Shown here piece after piece: positions 53,256 to 62,974 of a stretch of DNA of 62,974 nt. The stretch covers positions 1 through 62,974 of the forward strand of contig NZ_JFHC01000049.1 of the NCBI RefSeq assembly GCF_000698595.1. The letters run 5' to 3'. The notes below the pieces were generated by a model. The model did not search any database and had not been told where the DNA came from. It was given only the letters and a program-made list of their open reading frames with translations. The translations under genes and the position numbers were made by a program. The DNA comes from Caballeronia glathei (GTDB lineage: Bacteria; Pseudomonadota; Gammaproteobacteria; Burkholderiales; Burkholderiaceae). The first letter of the stretch is position 1; the number at the start of each line of letters is the position of its first letter.

Positions 53256-54692
53256 ATGACCCAGCCCTCAGGACGCAAACCCCCGCCTCGCATCGTCGCC
53301 CGCTTCGTTGCAATATCCTGGCGCGACCTCGCGCTCACGTTCCTGCCGATCCTCATCGTCAGCGCCGCCGCGATCTATCTCGCGGTGCGCCTGATCCAGC
53401 CCGCGCCGCCCAGCACGCTGACGATCGCAGCCGGCACCAAGGGCAGCTCGTTCTGGAACAGCGCGCAGAAATACAAGGCGATCCTCGCGCGCAACGGCGT
53501 CACGCTCAATGTGCTGGAAACGCAGGGCTCGCTCGACAACCTGCGCCGCCTCGACGACCCGAAGTCGAAGGCCGATGTCGGCTTCGTGCAGGGCGGCATC
53601 AGCCCGCCGGGCACGACGCACGACAACCTGATGTCGCTTGGCAGCGTGTCCTACGTGCCGCTCGCCGTGTTCTATCGCGGGCCGGCCATCACGCGGCTCT
53701 CGGAGCTGAAGGGCAAGCGGCTCGCCATCAGCAGCGAGGGCAGCGGCACGCGCGCGCTCGCGCTCACGCTCCTGAAGGCGAACGGCATCGAACCGGGCGG
53801 CGACACCGAACTGCTGCCGCTTTCCGGCGACGAAGCCGCCGCCGCGCTCCTGAAGGACGAGATCGACGCCGCGTTTCTCACCGGCGACTCCGCGCAGCCG
53901 CCGACGATGGGCAAGCTCTTTCGCACGCCGGGCATCCGCTTCTTCGACTTCGCGCAGGCCGAGGCATATTCCCGCCGGTTTCCGTACCTGAACGTGATCG
54001 AGCTGCCGATGGGCGCCTTCGATTTCGCGAAAAACCTGCCCCCGCGCCCGATCCACATGGTCGCGCCGACGGCGGAGCTCGTCGCCCGCGACGGGCTGCA
54101 TCCGGCGCTGTCGGACCTGCTGATCGAGGCGGCCCGCGAGGTGCACGGCCGCGCGAACCTGATGCAGCGCGCGAACGAGTTTCCGGCGCCGCTCGTCCAC
54201 GAGTACCGGATCAGCGACGACGCCGAGCGCTACTACAAGTCGGGTAAAAGCTTCCTGTACCGCTCGCTGCCGTTCTGGGTCGCGAGCCTCGCCGACCGCG
54301 TGCTCGTGCTGCTGGTGCCGGTCATCGTGGTGCTGATTCCGGGCCTGCGGCTCGTGCCGGGGCTCTACCGGTGGCGCGTGAAATCGCGCATCTACCGCTG
54401 GTATGGCGCGCTGATTGCAATAGAACGCGAGGCGATGAGCGAGCCCGACCACGCGCAGCGCGAGGCGCTGATCGACCGGGTCGACGCCATCGAAAACGCC
54501 GTCAACCGCATGAAAATGCCGCTCGCGTTCGCGGACCAGTTCTATGTGTTGCGCGAGCACATCGGCTTCGTGCGGCGGCGGCTCGCGCTGGCACACGCGG
54601 CGGCGCGCGACGCGCAGGCTTCGCAGGCGGCGGAGGCACCGGATGAGCGCCCCGATGCGCCGGAAGTCGCGACACGGGCAGACACCGCGTGA
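53256..54692 (+). CDS. Membrane-anchored TAXI-family substrate-binding protein
   Basis: The 478-residue protein has an N-terminal membrane segment (LALTFLPILIVSAAAIYLAV, residues about 24-45) and a TAXI-type binding domain (TLTIAAGTKGSSFWNSAQKY, QGSLDNLRRLDDPKSKADVG, FVQGGISPPGT, GKRLAISSEGSGTRALALTL). A second membrane segment (RVLVLLVPVIVVLIPGL, near 350) and a cytoplasmic helical tail follow. TAXI proteins normally feed TRAP permeases, but no TRAP membrane gene is nearby. It may instead be a sensor or act with a distant partner. The start was chosen at GAAGAG-ATG. Confidence 0.82.
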   Translation: MTQPSGRKPPPRIVARFVAISWRDLALTFLPILIVSAAAIYLAVRLIQPAPPSTLTIAAGTKGSSFWNSAQKYKAILARNGVTLNVLETQGSLDNLRRLDDPKSKADVGFVQGGISPPGTTHDNLMSLGSVSYVPLAVFYRGPAITRLSELKGKRLAISSEGSGTRALALTLLKANGIEPGGDTELLPLSGDEAAAALLKDEIDAAFLTGDSAQPPTMGKLFRTPGIRFFDFAQAEAYSRRFPYLNVIELPMGAFDFAKNLPPRPIHMVAPTAELVARDGLHPALSDLLIEAAREVHGRANLMQRANEFPAPLVHEYRISDDAERYYKSGKSFLYRSLPFWVASLADRVLVLLVPVIVVLIPGLRLVPGLYRWRVKSRIYRWYGALIAIEREAMSEPDHAQREALIDRVDAIENAVNRMKMPLAFADQFYVLREHIGFVRRRLALAHAAARDAQASQAAEAPDERPDAPEVATRADTA

Positions 54693-54770
54693 CGCAGCAC
54701 GTAATATCGAAGAGATAACAAGCCACGCAAGAGCGCCGCCGCGCGCAGGACAAGTCACGGAGAATCAATC

Positions 54771-55433
54771 ATGAGCGCCCCGCATTCCACCGGTCACGGC
54801 CAACCGTATTTTTTCTTCGATTTCATCTCGCCCTTCTCGTACCTGCTGCTCGAACAGCACGACAAGTGGCCGGACATGCCGTTCAAGATCACGCCCGTCT
54901 CGCTGATGAAGCTGCTCGAACGCTGGGGGCAGCCGCATGCGGCGACGATTCCGTCGAAGCGCGTCTTCACCTATCGCCACGCGCTCTTTCGCGCGGAGCA
55001 GCTCGGCATTCCGTTCAGGATGCCGCCGACGCACCCGTTCGACCCGAGCAAGGCGCTGCGGCTCGCGGTGGCGGCGGGCGGCGAGCTCGCATGCATCCGC
55101 GAGATCTTCCGCTATATCTGGCGCGAGGGCCGCGACCCCGCGACACCCGAGGGTTTTCGCGAACTCTGCCTGCATGTCGGGCTGCCCGACGGCGAAACGC
55201 TGATCGAGCAGGAAGACGCCAAGGCGAAACTGCGCGAGAACAACGACCTCGCCGTGACGCTCGGCGTGTTCGGCGTGCCGACCTTCGTCGTCAACGACCA
55301 GCTGTTCTGGGGCGAAGACACGCTGCCGATGGTGCTGTACGTCGCGCGCTCGCCGAACTGGCTCGAAGGCACGGAAGTGCGCCGCATCAGCAACCTGCCG
55401 ATGGCGCGCACGGATGGCGATTTCGGACGGTGA
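54771..55433 (+). CDS. 2-hydroxychromene-2-carboxylate isomerase-like protein
   Basis: The 220-residue DsbA-fold protein shows PYFFFDFISPFSYLL, the NahD-type N-terminus with SPF in the place of the CxxC site, plus YRHALFRAEQLGIPFRMPPT and GVFGVPTFVVNDQLFWGEDT (cis-Pro loop). The family uses glutathione to isomerise 2-hydroxychromene-2-carboxylate in naphthalene breakdown, but many members lie outside such pathways, as here. It lies 78 bases after the TAXI gene. Confidence 0.85.
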   Translation: MSAPHSTGHGQPYFFFDFISPFSYLLLEQHDKWPDMPFKITPVSLMKLLERWGQPHAATIPSKRVFTYRHALFRAEQLGIPFRMPPTHPFDPSKALRLAVAAGGELACIREIFRYIWREGRDPATPEGFRELCLHVGLPDGETLIEQEDAKAKLRENNDLAVTLGVFGVPTFVVNDQLFWGEDTLPMVLYVARSPNWLEGTEVRRISNLPMARTDGDFGR

Positions 55434-55660
55434 ACGCGGTGCCGGCGGTGACGGCGGCGGTGACGGCGGCGGTAAGCGCGCCGGCGGCGGCATTGCGGCG
55501 CGGGCGAAGCGTGCCGCGCGAGAGGTCCGCCTATGCCGCGCATAGCGCGTGCGCTATGGCGCTGCGGGAGGGAAACGGCGTAACTTAGCGCATTGCCGTT
55601 TCGGCCGACGGACGGCGCAGGCCGCTTTTGCCCGTCCGCCTCCAACCGCTTTTGCCGCCC

Positions 55661-56608
55661 ATGGACGATTTCGCCGATTCCCTCGACATCTGGCTCATTC
55701 GCGTGCTGCGCACGCTGCTGCTCGAGCGCAGCGTGACGCAGACCGCGCAGCGGCTCAACCAGACGCAGCCGGCGATCAGCACGGCGCTCAGGCGTCTGCG
55801 CGAGATCCTGAACGATCCGATCCTCGTGCGCGGCAAGCAGGGCATGGTGCCGACGGAATACGGCGAATCCCTGCTCGCGCCTGCGCAGCGCGCGTTGCGC
55901 GAGGTGGAATTCGTCGCGACGCCGCACGGCGATTTCGATCCCGCCACGTCGCGCCGGACGTTTCGCATTTCCGCGCCCGATTACCTGAATGATTTCTTCA
56001 TGCCGACGCTTGTCGGCGCGTTCCGGGAACGCGCGCCGCACGCGCGCCTCGAGATCGAATCGCTCAATCCGATGCGCGATCATGAACGCGCGCTCGACGA
56101 GGGCGAGATCGATCTGGTGGTGGCGAACTGGCCGAAGCCGGAGACGCGCTTCGCGCGCCAGGATCTGTTCACCGACGTATTCGTCTGCCTGATGCGGGCC
56201 GATCATCCGCTTGCACGCGAACCGCTGACGGTCGAGCGCTACGCGCTTGCCGCGCATCTCGCGCCCACGCCGTACAGCGGCGTGAAGCGCCATCCGATCC
56301 ATATCGGGCTGGAGCGCGCGGGGGTCCGACGGCGCGTCGTCGCGACGATTCCGTACTTCGGGCTCGTGCCGCAGGTGCTGATGCAATCGGACCTGATCTT
56401 TACCGCGCCGCGGCGGTTCGCGCTGCATTACGCGGCGCTGCTGCCGCTTGCGGTGCTGGAGTCGCCGGTGCCGTTTCCGCGCATCAAGTGCTATCAGCTT
56501 TCGCTGCCGCAGCCGGACCATTCGAGTGATGTTGCATGGCTGCGGGGGTTGATGGCGCAGGTTTCCGAAGAGCTGACGGGGAAGAAGGCGGGAACGGTCG
56601 CAGGGTAG
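55661..56608 (+). CDS. LysR-family transcriptional regulator
   Basis: The 315-residue protein has an N-terminal winged helix-turn-helix (IWLIRVLRTLLLERSVTQTA, QRLNQTQPAISTALRRLREI) and a periplasmic-binding-like effector domain from about residue 95. ATG 55661 is the family start. It belongs to the NodD/SyrM-like branch by its DPILVRGKQGMVPTE stretch. Its target is unknown: the isomerase gene upstream is in the same direction, and the xdh genes lie beyond a repeat. The repeat element starts at the base after its stop codon. Confidence 0.9.
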   Translation: MDDFADSLDIWLIRVLRTLLLERSVTQTAQRLNQTQPAISTALRRLREILNDPILVRGKQGMVPTEYGESLLAPAQRALREVEFVATPHGDFDPATSRRTFRISAPDYLNDFFMPTLVGAFRERAPHARLEIESLNPMRDHERALDEGEIDLVVANWPKPETRFARQDLFTDVFVCLMRADHPLAREPLTVERYALAAHLAPTPYSGVKRHPIHIGLERAGVRRRVVATIPYFGLVPQVLMQSDLIFTAPRRFALHYAALLPLAVLESPVPFPRIKCYQLSLPQPDHSSDVAWLRGLMAQVSEELTGKKAGTVAG

Positions 56609-57593
56609 GTCGCTGGGGCTTGGTGTACGGACTGCGGTCTTCCGCTCCTCGATACGCCTTTTTGTCTGGGGCCTTGCCTTGCTGTTGGTCTATTGGCTTT
56701 ACCCCTCCCAGGGATGTCGCTAGCGCTTGGATTCGGGCGGTTGTAGATCCGCTTGATGCGCCTGCGCTCCTATGAAACTTGATTTGATATTGGTCTATTA
56801 GCTTCGCCCCCGTGCGGAGCGGCAGTCACACGGGGATGTCGCTTGCGGTTGGATTCGGCGGCTGTAGAACCGTTTGATGCGCCTCCGCTCCTATGAAACT
56901 TGTTTTCTTATCGGTCTATTAGCTTCGCCCCTGTGCGGGGCGGCAGTCACTTTCTTTGCTGCTGCAAAGAAAGTAACCAAAGAAAGCAGCTATGGGGTTA
57001 GCGGTATTAGGACGTGACCACGATTGCGTCTTTCAGAGTGGCCCGACCGTGGGAGTGTCCACCTCGGTTGGTTGAACGGATAGGTACGCGGACCCTCTGT
57101 GTCATCGCGCCGTTACGCGGAGTGGTAAGGCAGTCATCCCTCCGTCCTCGCTTCGCTCCGACGCAAGGTGCGGCACAACCAATCGCTTCGTTTTTTCTGT
57201 TTTGCCACGCGTACTGCGGCGCTGTTGCTGTGACTCGGAGCCCGGTCCACCACCAGAATTACCTTTCGTCGTGCACGCAGTGCCGAGACGGATGAATGAC
57301 TGCCTTACCACTTCGTTTAAGGGTGCGAGGGCGCAGTGGGTCCGCGTGCCTATCCGCCCAACCAACAGAGGTGGACACTCCCACGGTCGGGCCACGCTGA
57401 AAGGCTCAATGCGATTTCCTCCTAACACCGCTTGCCCCATAGCTGCTTTCTTTGGTTACTTTCTTTGCAGCAGCAAAGAAAGTGACTGCCGCCCCGCACA
57501 GGGGCGAAGCTAATAAACCAAGAACAAAGCAAGTTTCATGGGAGCGCAAGCGCATCAAACGGTGTAGAAGCCCCAACCCCAAGCGCCAGCGAA
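56609..57593. repeat. Long inverted-repeat element, copy 2
   Basis: Like copy 1, the left side has head-to-tail units: a degenerate one at 56609, then units at 56716 and 56838. The last unit runs into a long left arm (to about 57137) ending in GTGGTAAGGCAGTCAT. The right arm (about 57298-57593) is its reverse complement with roughly 85 percent identity by eye. The centre (about 57138-57297) is the reverse complement of the centre of copy 1. It separates the convergent LysR and xdhC genes. No transposase or other gene is supported inside; open frames across it end in TQCRDG in both copies. Confidence 0.85.
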
Positions 57594-57627
57594 CTACTAG
57601 ACAAAAATCCCCGGACAAAAACCCGCA

Positions 57628-58125
57628 CTAAACCTCGGCAGCAGCGCAGACCTCCACACGCGAGCGCAAGGAACCGTTCACCAGCAATAGCTGCGCTGCA
57701 ACGGCCAGAGCAATGGCCCCCGGCGCCTTATCGGCGATCCCTTCAACCCCAATCGGACACGTCATGTCCGCAAGCCTGCACGGCGGCACGCCGCGATCAA
57801 CCAGACGCCGCTCGAACTTCACGCGTTTCGTCTTCGACCCGATCATCCCGAAGTACGCAAAATCGTCGCGCCGCATGATGCGCTGCGCGAGCGCGAAATC
57901 GAGCGAATGATCGTGCGTCATGACAAGAAAATACGCCCCGGCCGGTGCTTCGTCGACAATCGCCTCCGGCAGGTCCGTCGGCTCGATCTGCACGTTGGCG
58001 GGCACTTCGTCGGGGAAAAGCTCGTCGCGCGCATCGACCCACTGCACCACGCACGGCAGCGTGCCGAGCAGCCTCACGAGCGCGTGCCCCACATGCCCCG
58101 CACCGAACAGCACGACATGCATCAT
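57628..58125 (-). CDS. xdhC: XdhC-type accessory protein lacking the N-terminal domain
   Basis: The 165-residue protein begins MMHVVLFGAGHVGHALVRLL and consists only of the C-terminal Rossmann domain of XdhC: VDARDELFPDEVPANVQIEP, YFLVMTHDHSLDFALAQRIM, FAYFGMIGSKTKRVKFERRL and CPIGVEGIADKAPGAIALAV. Normal XdhC is about 300 residues or more, with an N-terminal CoxI domain that is missing here; the preceding DNA is xdhB in another frame. The ATG overlaps the xdhB stop and has AGGAG at the right distance, so the short form looks like a genuine gene. XdhC inserts the sulfurated molybdenum cofactor into XdhB. Confidence 0.85.
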   Translation of the reverse strand: MMHVVLFGAGHVGHALVRLLGTLPCVVQWVDARDELFPDEVPANVQIEPTDLPEAIVDEAPAGAYFLVMTHDHSLDFALAQRIMRRDDFAYFGMIGSKTKRVKFERRLVDRGVPPCRLADMTCPIGVEGIADKAPGAIALAVAAQLLLVNGSLRSRVEVCAAAEV

Positions 58126-60485
58126 GACCGTGCGCTCCTCACCGCGTTCACCGCCTTCAGGATTTCCTCGGCAGTGGCCGGGGCATTCAGCGGCGGATTC
58201 ACCTTGTAGTCGCCAACCGCCGCAACGGCGTCGCGGATCGCGAAGAACACCGAAAAGGGCAACAGAAGCGGCGGCTCGCCGACCGCTTTCGACCGATGAA
58301 TGCTGTCCTCCACATTGCGGTTCTTGAAGAGATTCACGCGAAAATCCGGCGGCGTGTCGTTGACGGTCGGAATCTTGTACGTCGAAGGCGCGTGCGTCAT
58401 CAGCTTGCCGCCCGCGTTCCACCACAACTCCTCGGTCGTGAGCCAGCCCATGCCCTGCACGAACGCGCCCTCCACCTGCCCCTTGTCGAGCGCGGGATTG
58501 AGCGAGTCGCCCACGTCGTGCAGCGCGTCGGCGCGCAGCACACGCATTTCGCCGGTGAGCGTGTCGATCACCACCTCCGACACCGCCGCGCCATACGAGT
58601 AGTAGTAGAAGGGCCGCCCCTGCAGCGTCGCCTGGTCCCAGTAGAGCTTGGGTGTCGCGTAGAAACCGTCGGACCACAGCTGCACGCGCGCGAGATACGC
58701 CTTCGCGACCACTTCCTCGAACGGAATCGCATCGTCGCTGACGATCACCCGGTCGTTCGCAAAGCGCACGCTCGATGCCGCCACCTCGCCCGCGCCGAAC
58801 TTCTCGGCGGCGAACTTCGCAAGCCGCTCGCGCAACTGGCGGGCGGCGTCCTGCGCGGCCTTTCCGTTCAGATCGGTTCCGGTGGACGCCGCCGTCGCGG
58901 ACGTGTTGGCGACCTTGCTGGTGTCGGTCGCCGTCACCCGCACGCGCCCGAACCCGATCCCGAGCTCGTGCGCGACCACTTGCGCGACCTTCGTGTTGAG
59001 CCCCTGCCCCATCTCCGTGCCGCCGTGGTTCACGAGAATCGAGCCGTCGGTATAGATGTGGACGAGCGCGCCCGCCTGGTTGAAGTGCGTCACGTTGAAC
59101 GCGATGCCGAACTTGACCGGCGTGAGCGCGAGACCTTTCTTGAGAATCTCGTTGTTCGCGTTGAATTCGCGCACCGCCTCGCGGCGGCGGCGGTAATCGC
59201 TCGTCTGCGCAAGCTCGCCGAGAAGCTCGGGCAGCACGTTGTCATCGACCGTCTGCCCGTACGGCGTGCGGTTGTTGTCCGTCTTGCCGTAGAGGTTGTT
59301 CAGGCGCACGTCGAGCGAATCCATGCCGAGCGAGCGCGCGACGTTGTCGATGATGTATTCGATGCCGAACGCGCCCTGCGGCCCGCCGAAGCCGCGAAAC
59401 GCGGTGTTCGACTGCGTGTTGGTCTTGCCGCAGAAGCCCTCGATGTGCACGTCGGGCAGCCAGTAGGCGTTGTCGAAGTGGCAGACGGCGCGCGTCATGA
59501 CCGGGCCCGAGAGGTCGGCGGAGAAGCCGCAGCGCGATGTCATGTCGACCGATACGCCGTCGATCACGCCGTTGTCGCGATAGCCCACTTCGAACGTGTA
59601 GTGAAAATCGTGGCGCTTGCCGGTGATCATCATGTCGTCGTCGCGGTCGGGGCGCAGCTTGACCGGGCACAGCAGCTTCCACGCGGCGAGCGCGGCGCAG
59701 CACGCGAAGATGCCGGACTGCGATTCCTTGCCGCCGAACCCGCCGCCCATCCGGCGGCACTCGACCAGCACGTTGTGCGACGCCACATTCAGCACGTGGG
59801 CGACGAGATGCTGCATCTCGGTCGGGTGCTGCGTCGAGCAATAGACGTGCATGCCGTCGTCGTCCTTCGGCACGGCGTATGCGATCTGGCCCTCCAGATA
59901 GAACTGCTCCTGTCCGCCGAGCAGCATTTCGCCGCGCTCGTGGTGCGCCGCGCGCGCCATCCGGCCCGCGGCGTCGCCGCGCGCGAGCTTGAGCGGCTTC
60001 AGCACATACGATTCGGCCTTGCGTGCCTCCTGCGCGGTGAGCACCGCGGGCAAATCCTCGAATTCGATTTCGGCGCGCCGCGCGGCGAGCCGCGCAGCGT
60101 CGTGGGAAGTCGCGACGACGATGAACATCGGCTGCCCGACGTACTGCACGACGCCGTTCGCGAGCACCGGATCGTCGTGGATGATCGGGCCGCAGTCGTT
60201 GACGCCCGGGATGTCCTCGGCAGTGAAGACGGCCACGACGCCGGGGGTCGCGCGCACCGCGTCGAACGACATCGAGAGGATCTTCGCGTGCGTCTTCGGG
60301 CTCAGTCCGAGCGCGGCGTGCAGTGTGCCCGCGACGAGCGGAATGTCGTCGGTGTAGCTTGCGCGCCCGCTCACGTGCAGATGCGCCGACTCGTGGGGAC
60401 GCGACACGTGGACCCGCTTGAACGCGTCGATTTCGTTCGCGAGCGATTGTGCGTCGGCGAGGAATGCTTCGGCTTGCTGGTTCAT
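58122..60485 (-). CDS. xdhB: Xanthine dehydrogenase molybdopterin-binding subunit
   Basis: The 787-residue subunit shows the molybdenum-site motifs of xanthine dehydrogenase: RMGGGFGGKESQ, TAFRGFGGPQGAFGIEYIID, HGGTEMGQGLNTKVAQVVAH, EGAFVQGMGWLTTEELWW and SKAVGEPPLLLPFSVFFAIR (the catalytic Glu lies in GEPP). It oxidises hypoxanthine and xanthine to urate. It starts 15 bases after the xdhA stop and overlaps xdhC. Confidence 0.96.
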   Translation of the reverse strand: MNQQAEAFLADAQSLANEIDAFKRVHVSRPHESAHLHVSGRASYTDDIPLVAGTLHAALGLSPKTHAKILSMSFDAVRATPGVVAVFTAEDIPGVNDCGPIIHDDPVLANGVVQYVGQPMFIVVATSHDAARLAARRAEIEFEDLPAVLTAQEARKAESYVLKPLKLARGDAAGRMARAAHHERGEMLLGGQEQFYLEGQIAYAVPKDDDGMHVYCSTQHPTEMQHLVAHVLNVASHNVLVECRRMGGGFGGKESQSGIFACCAALAAWKLLCPVKLRPDRDDDMMITGKRHDFHYTFEVGYRDNGVIDGVSVDMTSRCGFSADLSGPVMTRAVCHFDNAYWLPDVHIEGFCGKTNTQSNTAFRGFGGPQGAFGIEYIIDNVARSLGMDSLDVRLNNLYGKTDNNRTPYGQTVDDNVLPELLGELAQTSDYRRRREAVREFNANNEILKKGLALTPVKFGIAFNVTHFNQAGALVHIYTDGSILVNHGGTEMGQGLNTKVAQVVAHELGIGFGRVRVTATDTSKVANTSATAASTGTDLNGKAAQDAARQLRERLAKFAAEKFGAGEVAASSVRFANDRVIVSDDAIPFEEVVAKAYLARVQLWSDGFYATPKLYWDQATLQGRPFYYYSYGAAVSEVVIDTLTGEMRVLRADALHDVGDSLNPALDKGQVEGAFVQGMGWLTTEELWWNAGGKLMTHAPSTYKIPTVNDTPPDFRVNLFKNRNVEDSIHRSKAVGEPPLLLPFSVFFAIRDAVAAVGDYKVNPPLNAPATAEEILKAVNAVRSARS

Positions 60486-60500
60486 GTTCTTCTTCCTCTC

Positions 60501-62027
<1,527 letters not shown>

Positions 62028-62326
62028 GTTTTGTGTCTCGTGGGGCGTGGTGCTGATTGAGCTGGTTGCGCAGGGCTCGCGCAGCCTGTGGCGATGGATC
62101 GAAAACTATCATCGAAAAAAACGGCAACCCATAGGCAGCATGGCATGAGCGGCATATTCCTATCCCGATATGCGCGCAAAGCCTGATGGGTAAAGCCTGA
62201 CGGGCAAATCGCAAATGCGCGCAATTACGGATTTTGGCCTATCTGGTTACAAAAGACGGCTCACGCTGCACCGCAACATATGGGAGAATCATGGCTTCCT
62301 GCCGATTTCAACCCGCAGTTACCCCT
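62028..62326. other. Intergenic region between xdhA and the MFS gene
   Basis: The two genes diverge, so promoters of both should lie in these 299 bases. No further feature is supported. Confidence 0.4.
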
Positions 62327-62974
62327 ATGTCCACCGACTCTACCTCCGCGCCTCGCAGTGACCTCGCCGTCACCGGGCGCATCGTGTCCGTCGTCGTCTT
62401 CACGTTCCTCTGCTATCTGACCATCGGCATTCCGCTCGCGGTGCTGCCGGGCTTCGTGCATACGGACCTGGGCTTCGGCTCGGTGATGGCGGGCGCTGCG
62501 ATCAGCGTCCAGTACTTCGCGACCCTCGCCTCGCGGCCGCTCGCCGGACGCACGGCGGACACGCTCGGCCCGAAAAAGACGGTGCTCTACGGCCTGACGG
62601 CGTGCGGCGCGAGCGGCATTCTGCTGCTCGCGTCGGCGCTCGCGGCGCAGTGGCACACGGTCAGCCTCGTGCTGCTGGTTCTCGGGCGGCTCGTGCTCGG
62701 CTTCGGGGAAAGCTGGGTCGGCACCGGCTCGATCACGTGGGGCATCGGGCGCGTCGGCGTGTCGAACAACGCGAAGGTCATTTCGTGGAACGGCATCGCG
62801 ACCTACGGCGCGCTCGCGCTCGGCGCGCCGCTCGGCGTGGCGATCGAGCATGCGCTCGGCTTTGCGTCGCTCGGCTTCATCGTGATCGCGCTCGGCGCGC
62901 TCGGCTACTGGCTCGCGACGCGCATGGCGCCCGTGCCGGTGGTCCATGGCGAGCGCATGTCGTACCGCAGCGTG
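62327..62974 (+). CDS. YhhS-type MFS transporter, partial at window end
   Basis: From ATG 62327 the frame reads MSTDSTSAPRSDLAVTGRIV, then SVVVFTFLCYLTIGIPLAVL and PGFVHTDLGFGSVMAGAAIS, ISVQYFATLASRPLAGRTAD (MFS loop 2-3 motif with R-x-x-D), LGPKKTVLYGLTACGASG and GRLVLGFGESWVGTGSITWG. This order closely follows E. coli YhhS. About 216 codons are present; the gene runs out of the window. An in-frame ATG at 62291 after GGGAGA would add 12 residues. Confidence 0.88.
   Translation, partial: MSTDSTSAPRSDLAVTGRIVSVVVFTFLCYLTIGIPLAVLPGFVHTDLGFGSVMAGAAISVQYFATLASRPLAGRTADTLGPKKTVLYGLTACGASGILLLASALAAQWHTVSLVLLVLGRLVLGFGESWVGTGSITWGIGRVGVSNNAKVISWNGIATYGALALGAPLGVAIEHALGFASLGFIVIALGALGYWLATRMAPVPVVHGERMSYRSV

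Noticed and set aside
57628..58677. Longer 349-codon frame for xdhC that might hold the missing N-terminal domain
   Set aside because: The extra 184 residues lie inside xdhB in another frame and show none of the CoxI motifs.

Overview
The window is high-GC beta-proteobacterial DNA, most likely a Burkholderiaceae genome of the Paraburkholderia/Caballeronia/Burkholderia group. This is inferred from the neighbourhood ruvX-pyrR-pyrB-pyrC', the groESL operon with a CIRCE operator, the 3-hydroxybutyrate-oligomer hydrolase and the codon use. No rRNA, tRNA or CRISPR array was found.

Region 1 (1-1640) is an insertion-sequence scar. It holds IS66-type tnpB and tnpA pieces and an IS21-type istA fragment that cuts off a membrane protein gene. 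Region 2 (1821-18397) is one long minus-strand O-antigen type polysaccharide operon. In transcription order it runs rfbB, rfbD, rfbA, rfbC, a DegT aminotransferase, a GNAT acetyltransferase, wzm, wzt, a three-module glycosyltransferase, a rhamnosyltransferase, a second three-module glycosyltransferase, and a methyltransferase with a long coiled coil and a beta-type tail. The genes mostly overlap by ATGA. Together they make dTDP-sugars, assemble a heteropolysaccharide and export it by an ABC transporter; the last gene looks like a chain-terminating length ruler. A TATAAT box and competing inverted repeats lie upstream of rfbB.

Region 3 (18741-32557) is core genome: apaH, an acyltransferase, pyrC' (metal ligands lost), pyrB, pyrR, ruvX, yqgE, a photolyase, a FimL/ChpA-like protein, rubredoxin, thiD, a DUF72 protein, a small exported protein and groES-groEL. 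Region 4 (32978-37692) is a genome graveyard: a lipoprotein, a frameshifted TIR-domain gene, Mu-like tail gene debris, an integrase stub, a PAP2 membrane phosphatase and a broken AraC regulator.

Region 5 (37693-49494) holds a DUF2242 lipoprotein and then a guanidine-I (ykkC) riboswitch in front of a guanidine uptake and breakdown operon: ABC transporter, two DUF1989 proteins (carboxyguanidine deiminase pair), a biotin-dependent urea/guanidine carboxylase and allophanate hydrolase. A roughly 0.9 kb inverted-repeat element sits inside this operon, and a second copy lies at 56609-57593. Region 6 (49706-56608) has a 3-hydroxybutyrate-oligomer hydrolase, a BON-domain protein, a TAXI-type binding protein, a 2-hydroxychromene-2-carboxylate isomerase-like protein and a LysR regulator. 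Region 7 (57628-62974) is xdhA-xdhB with an XdhC that lacks its N-terminal domain, then the start of a YhhS-type MFS transporter.
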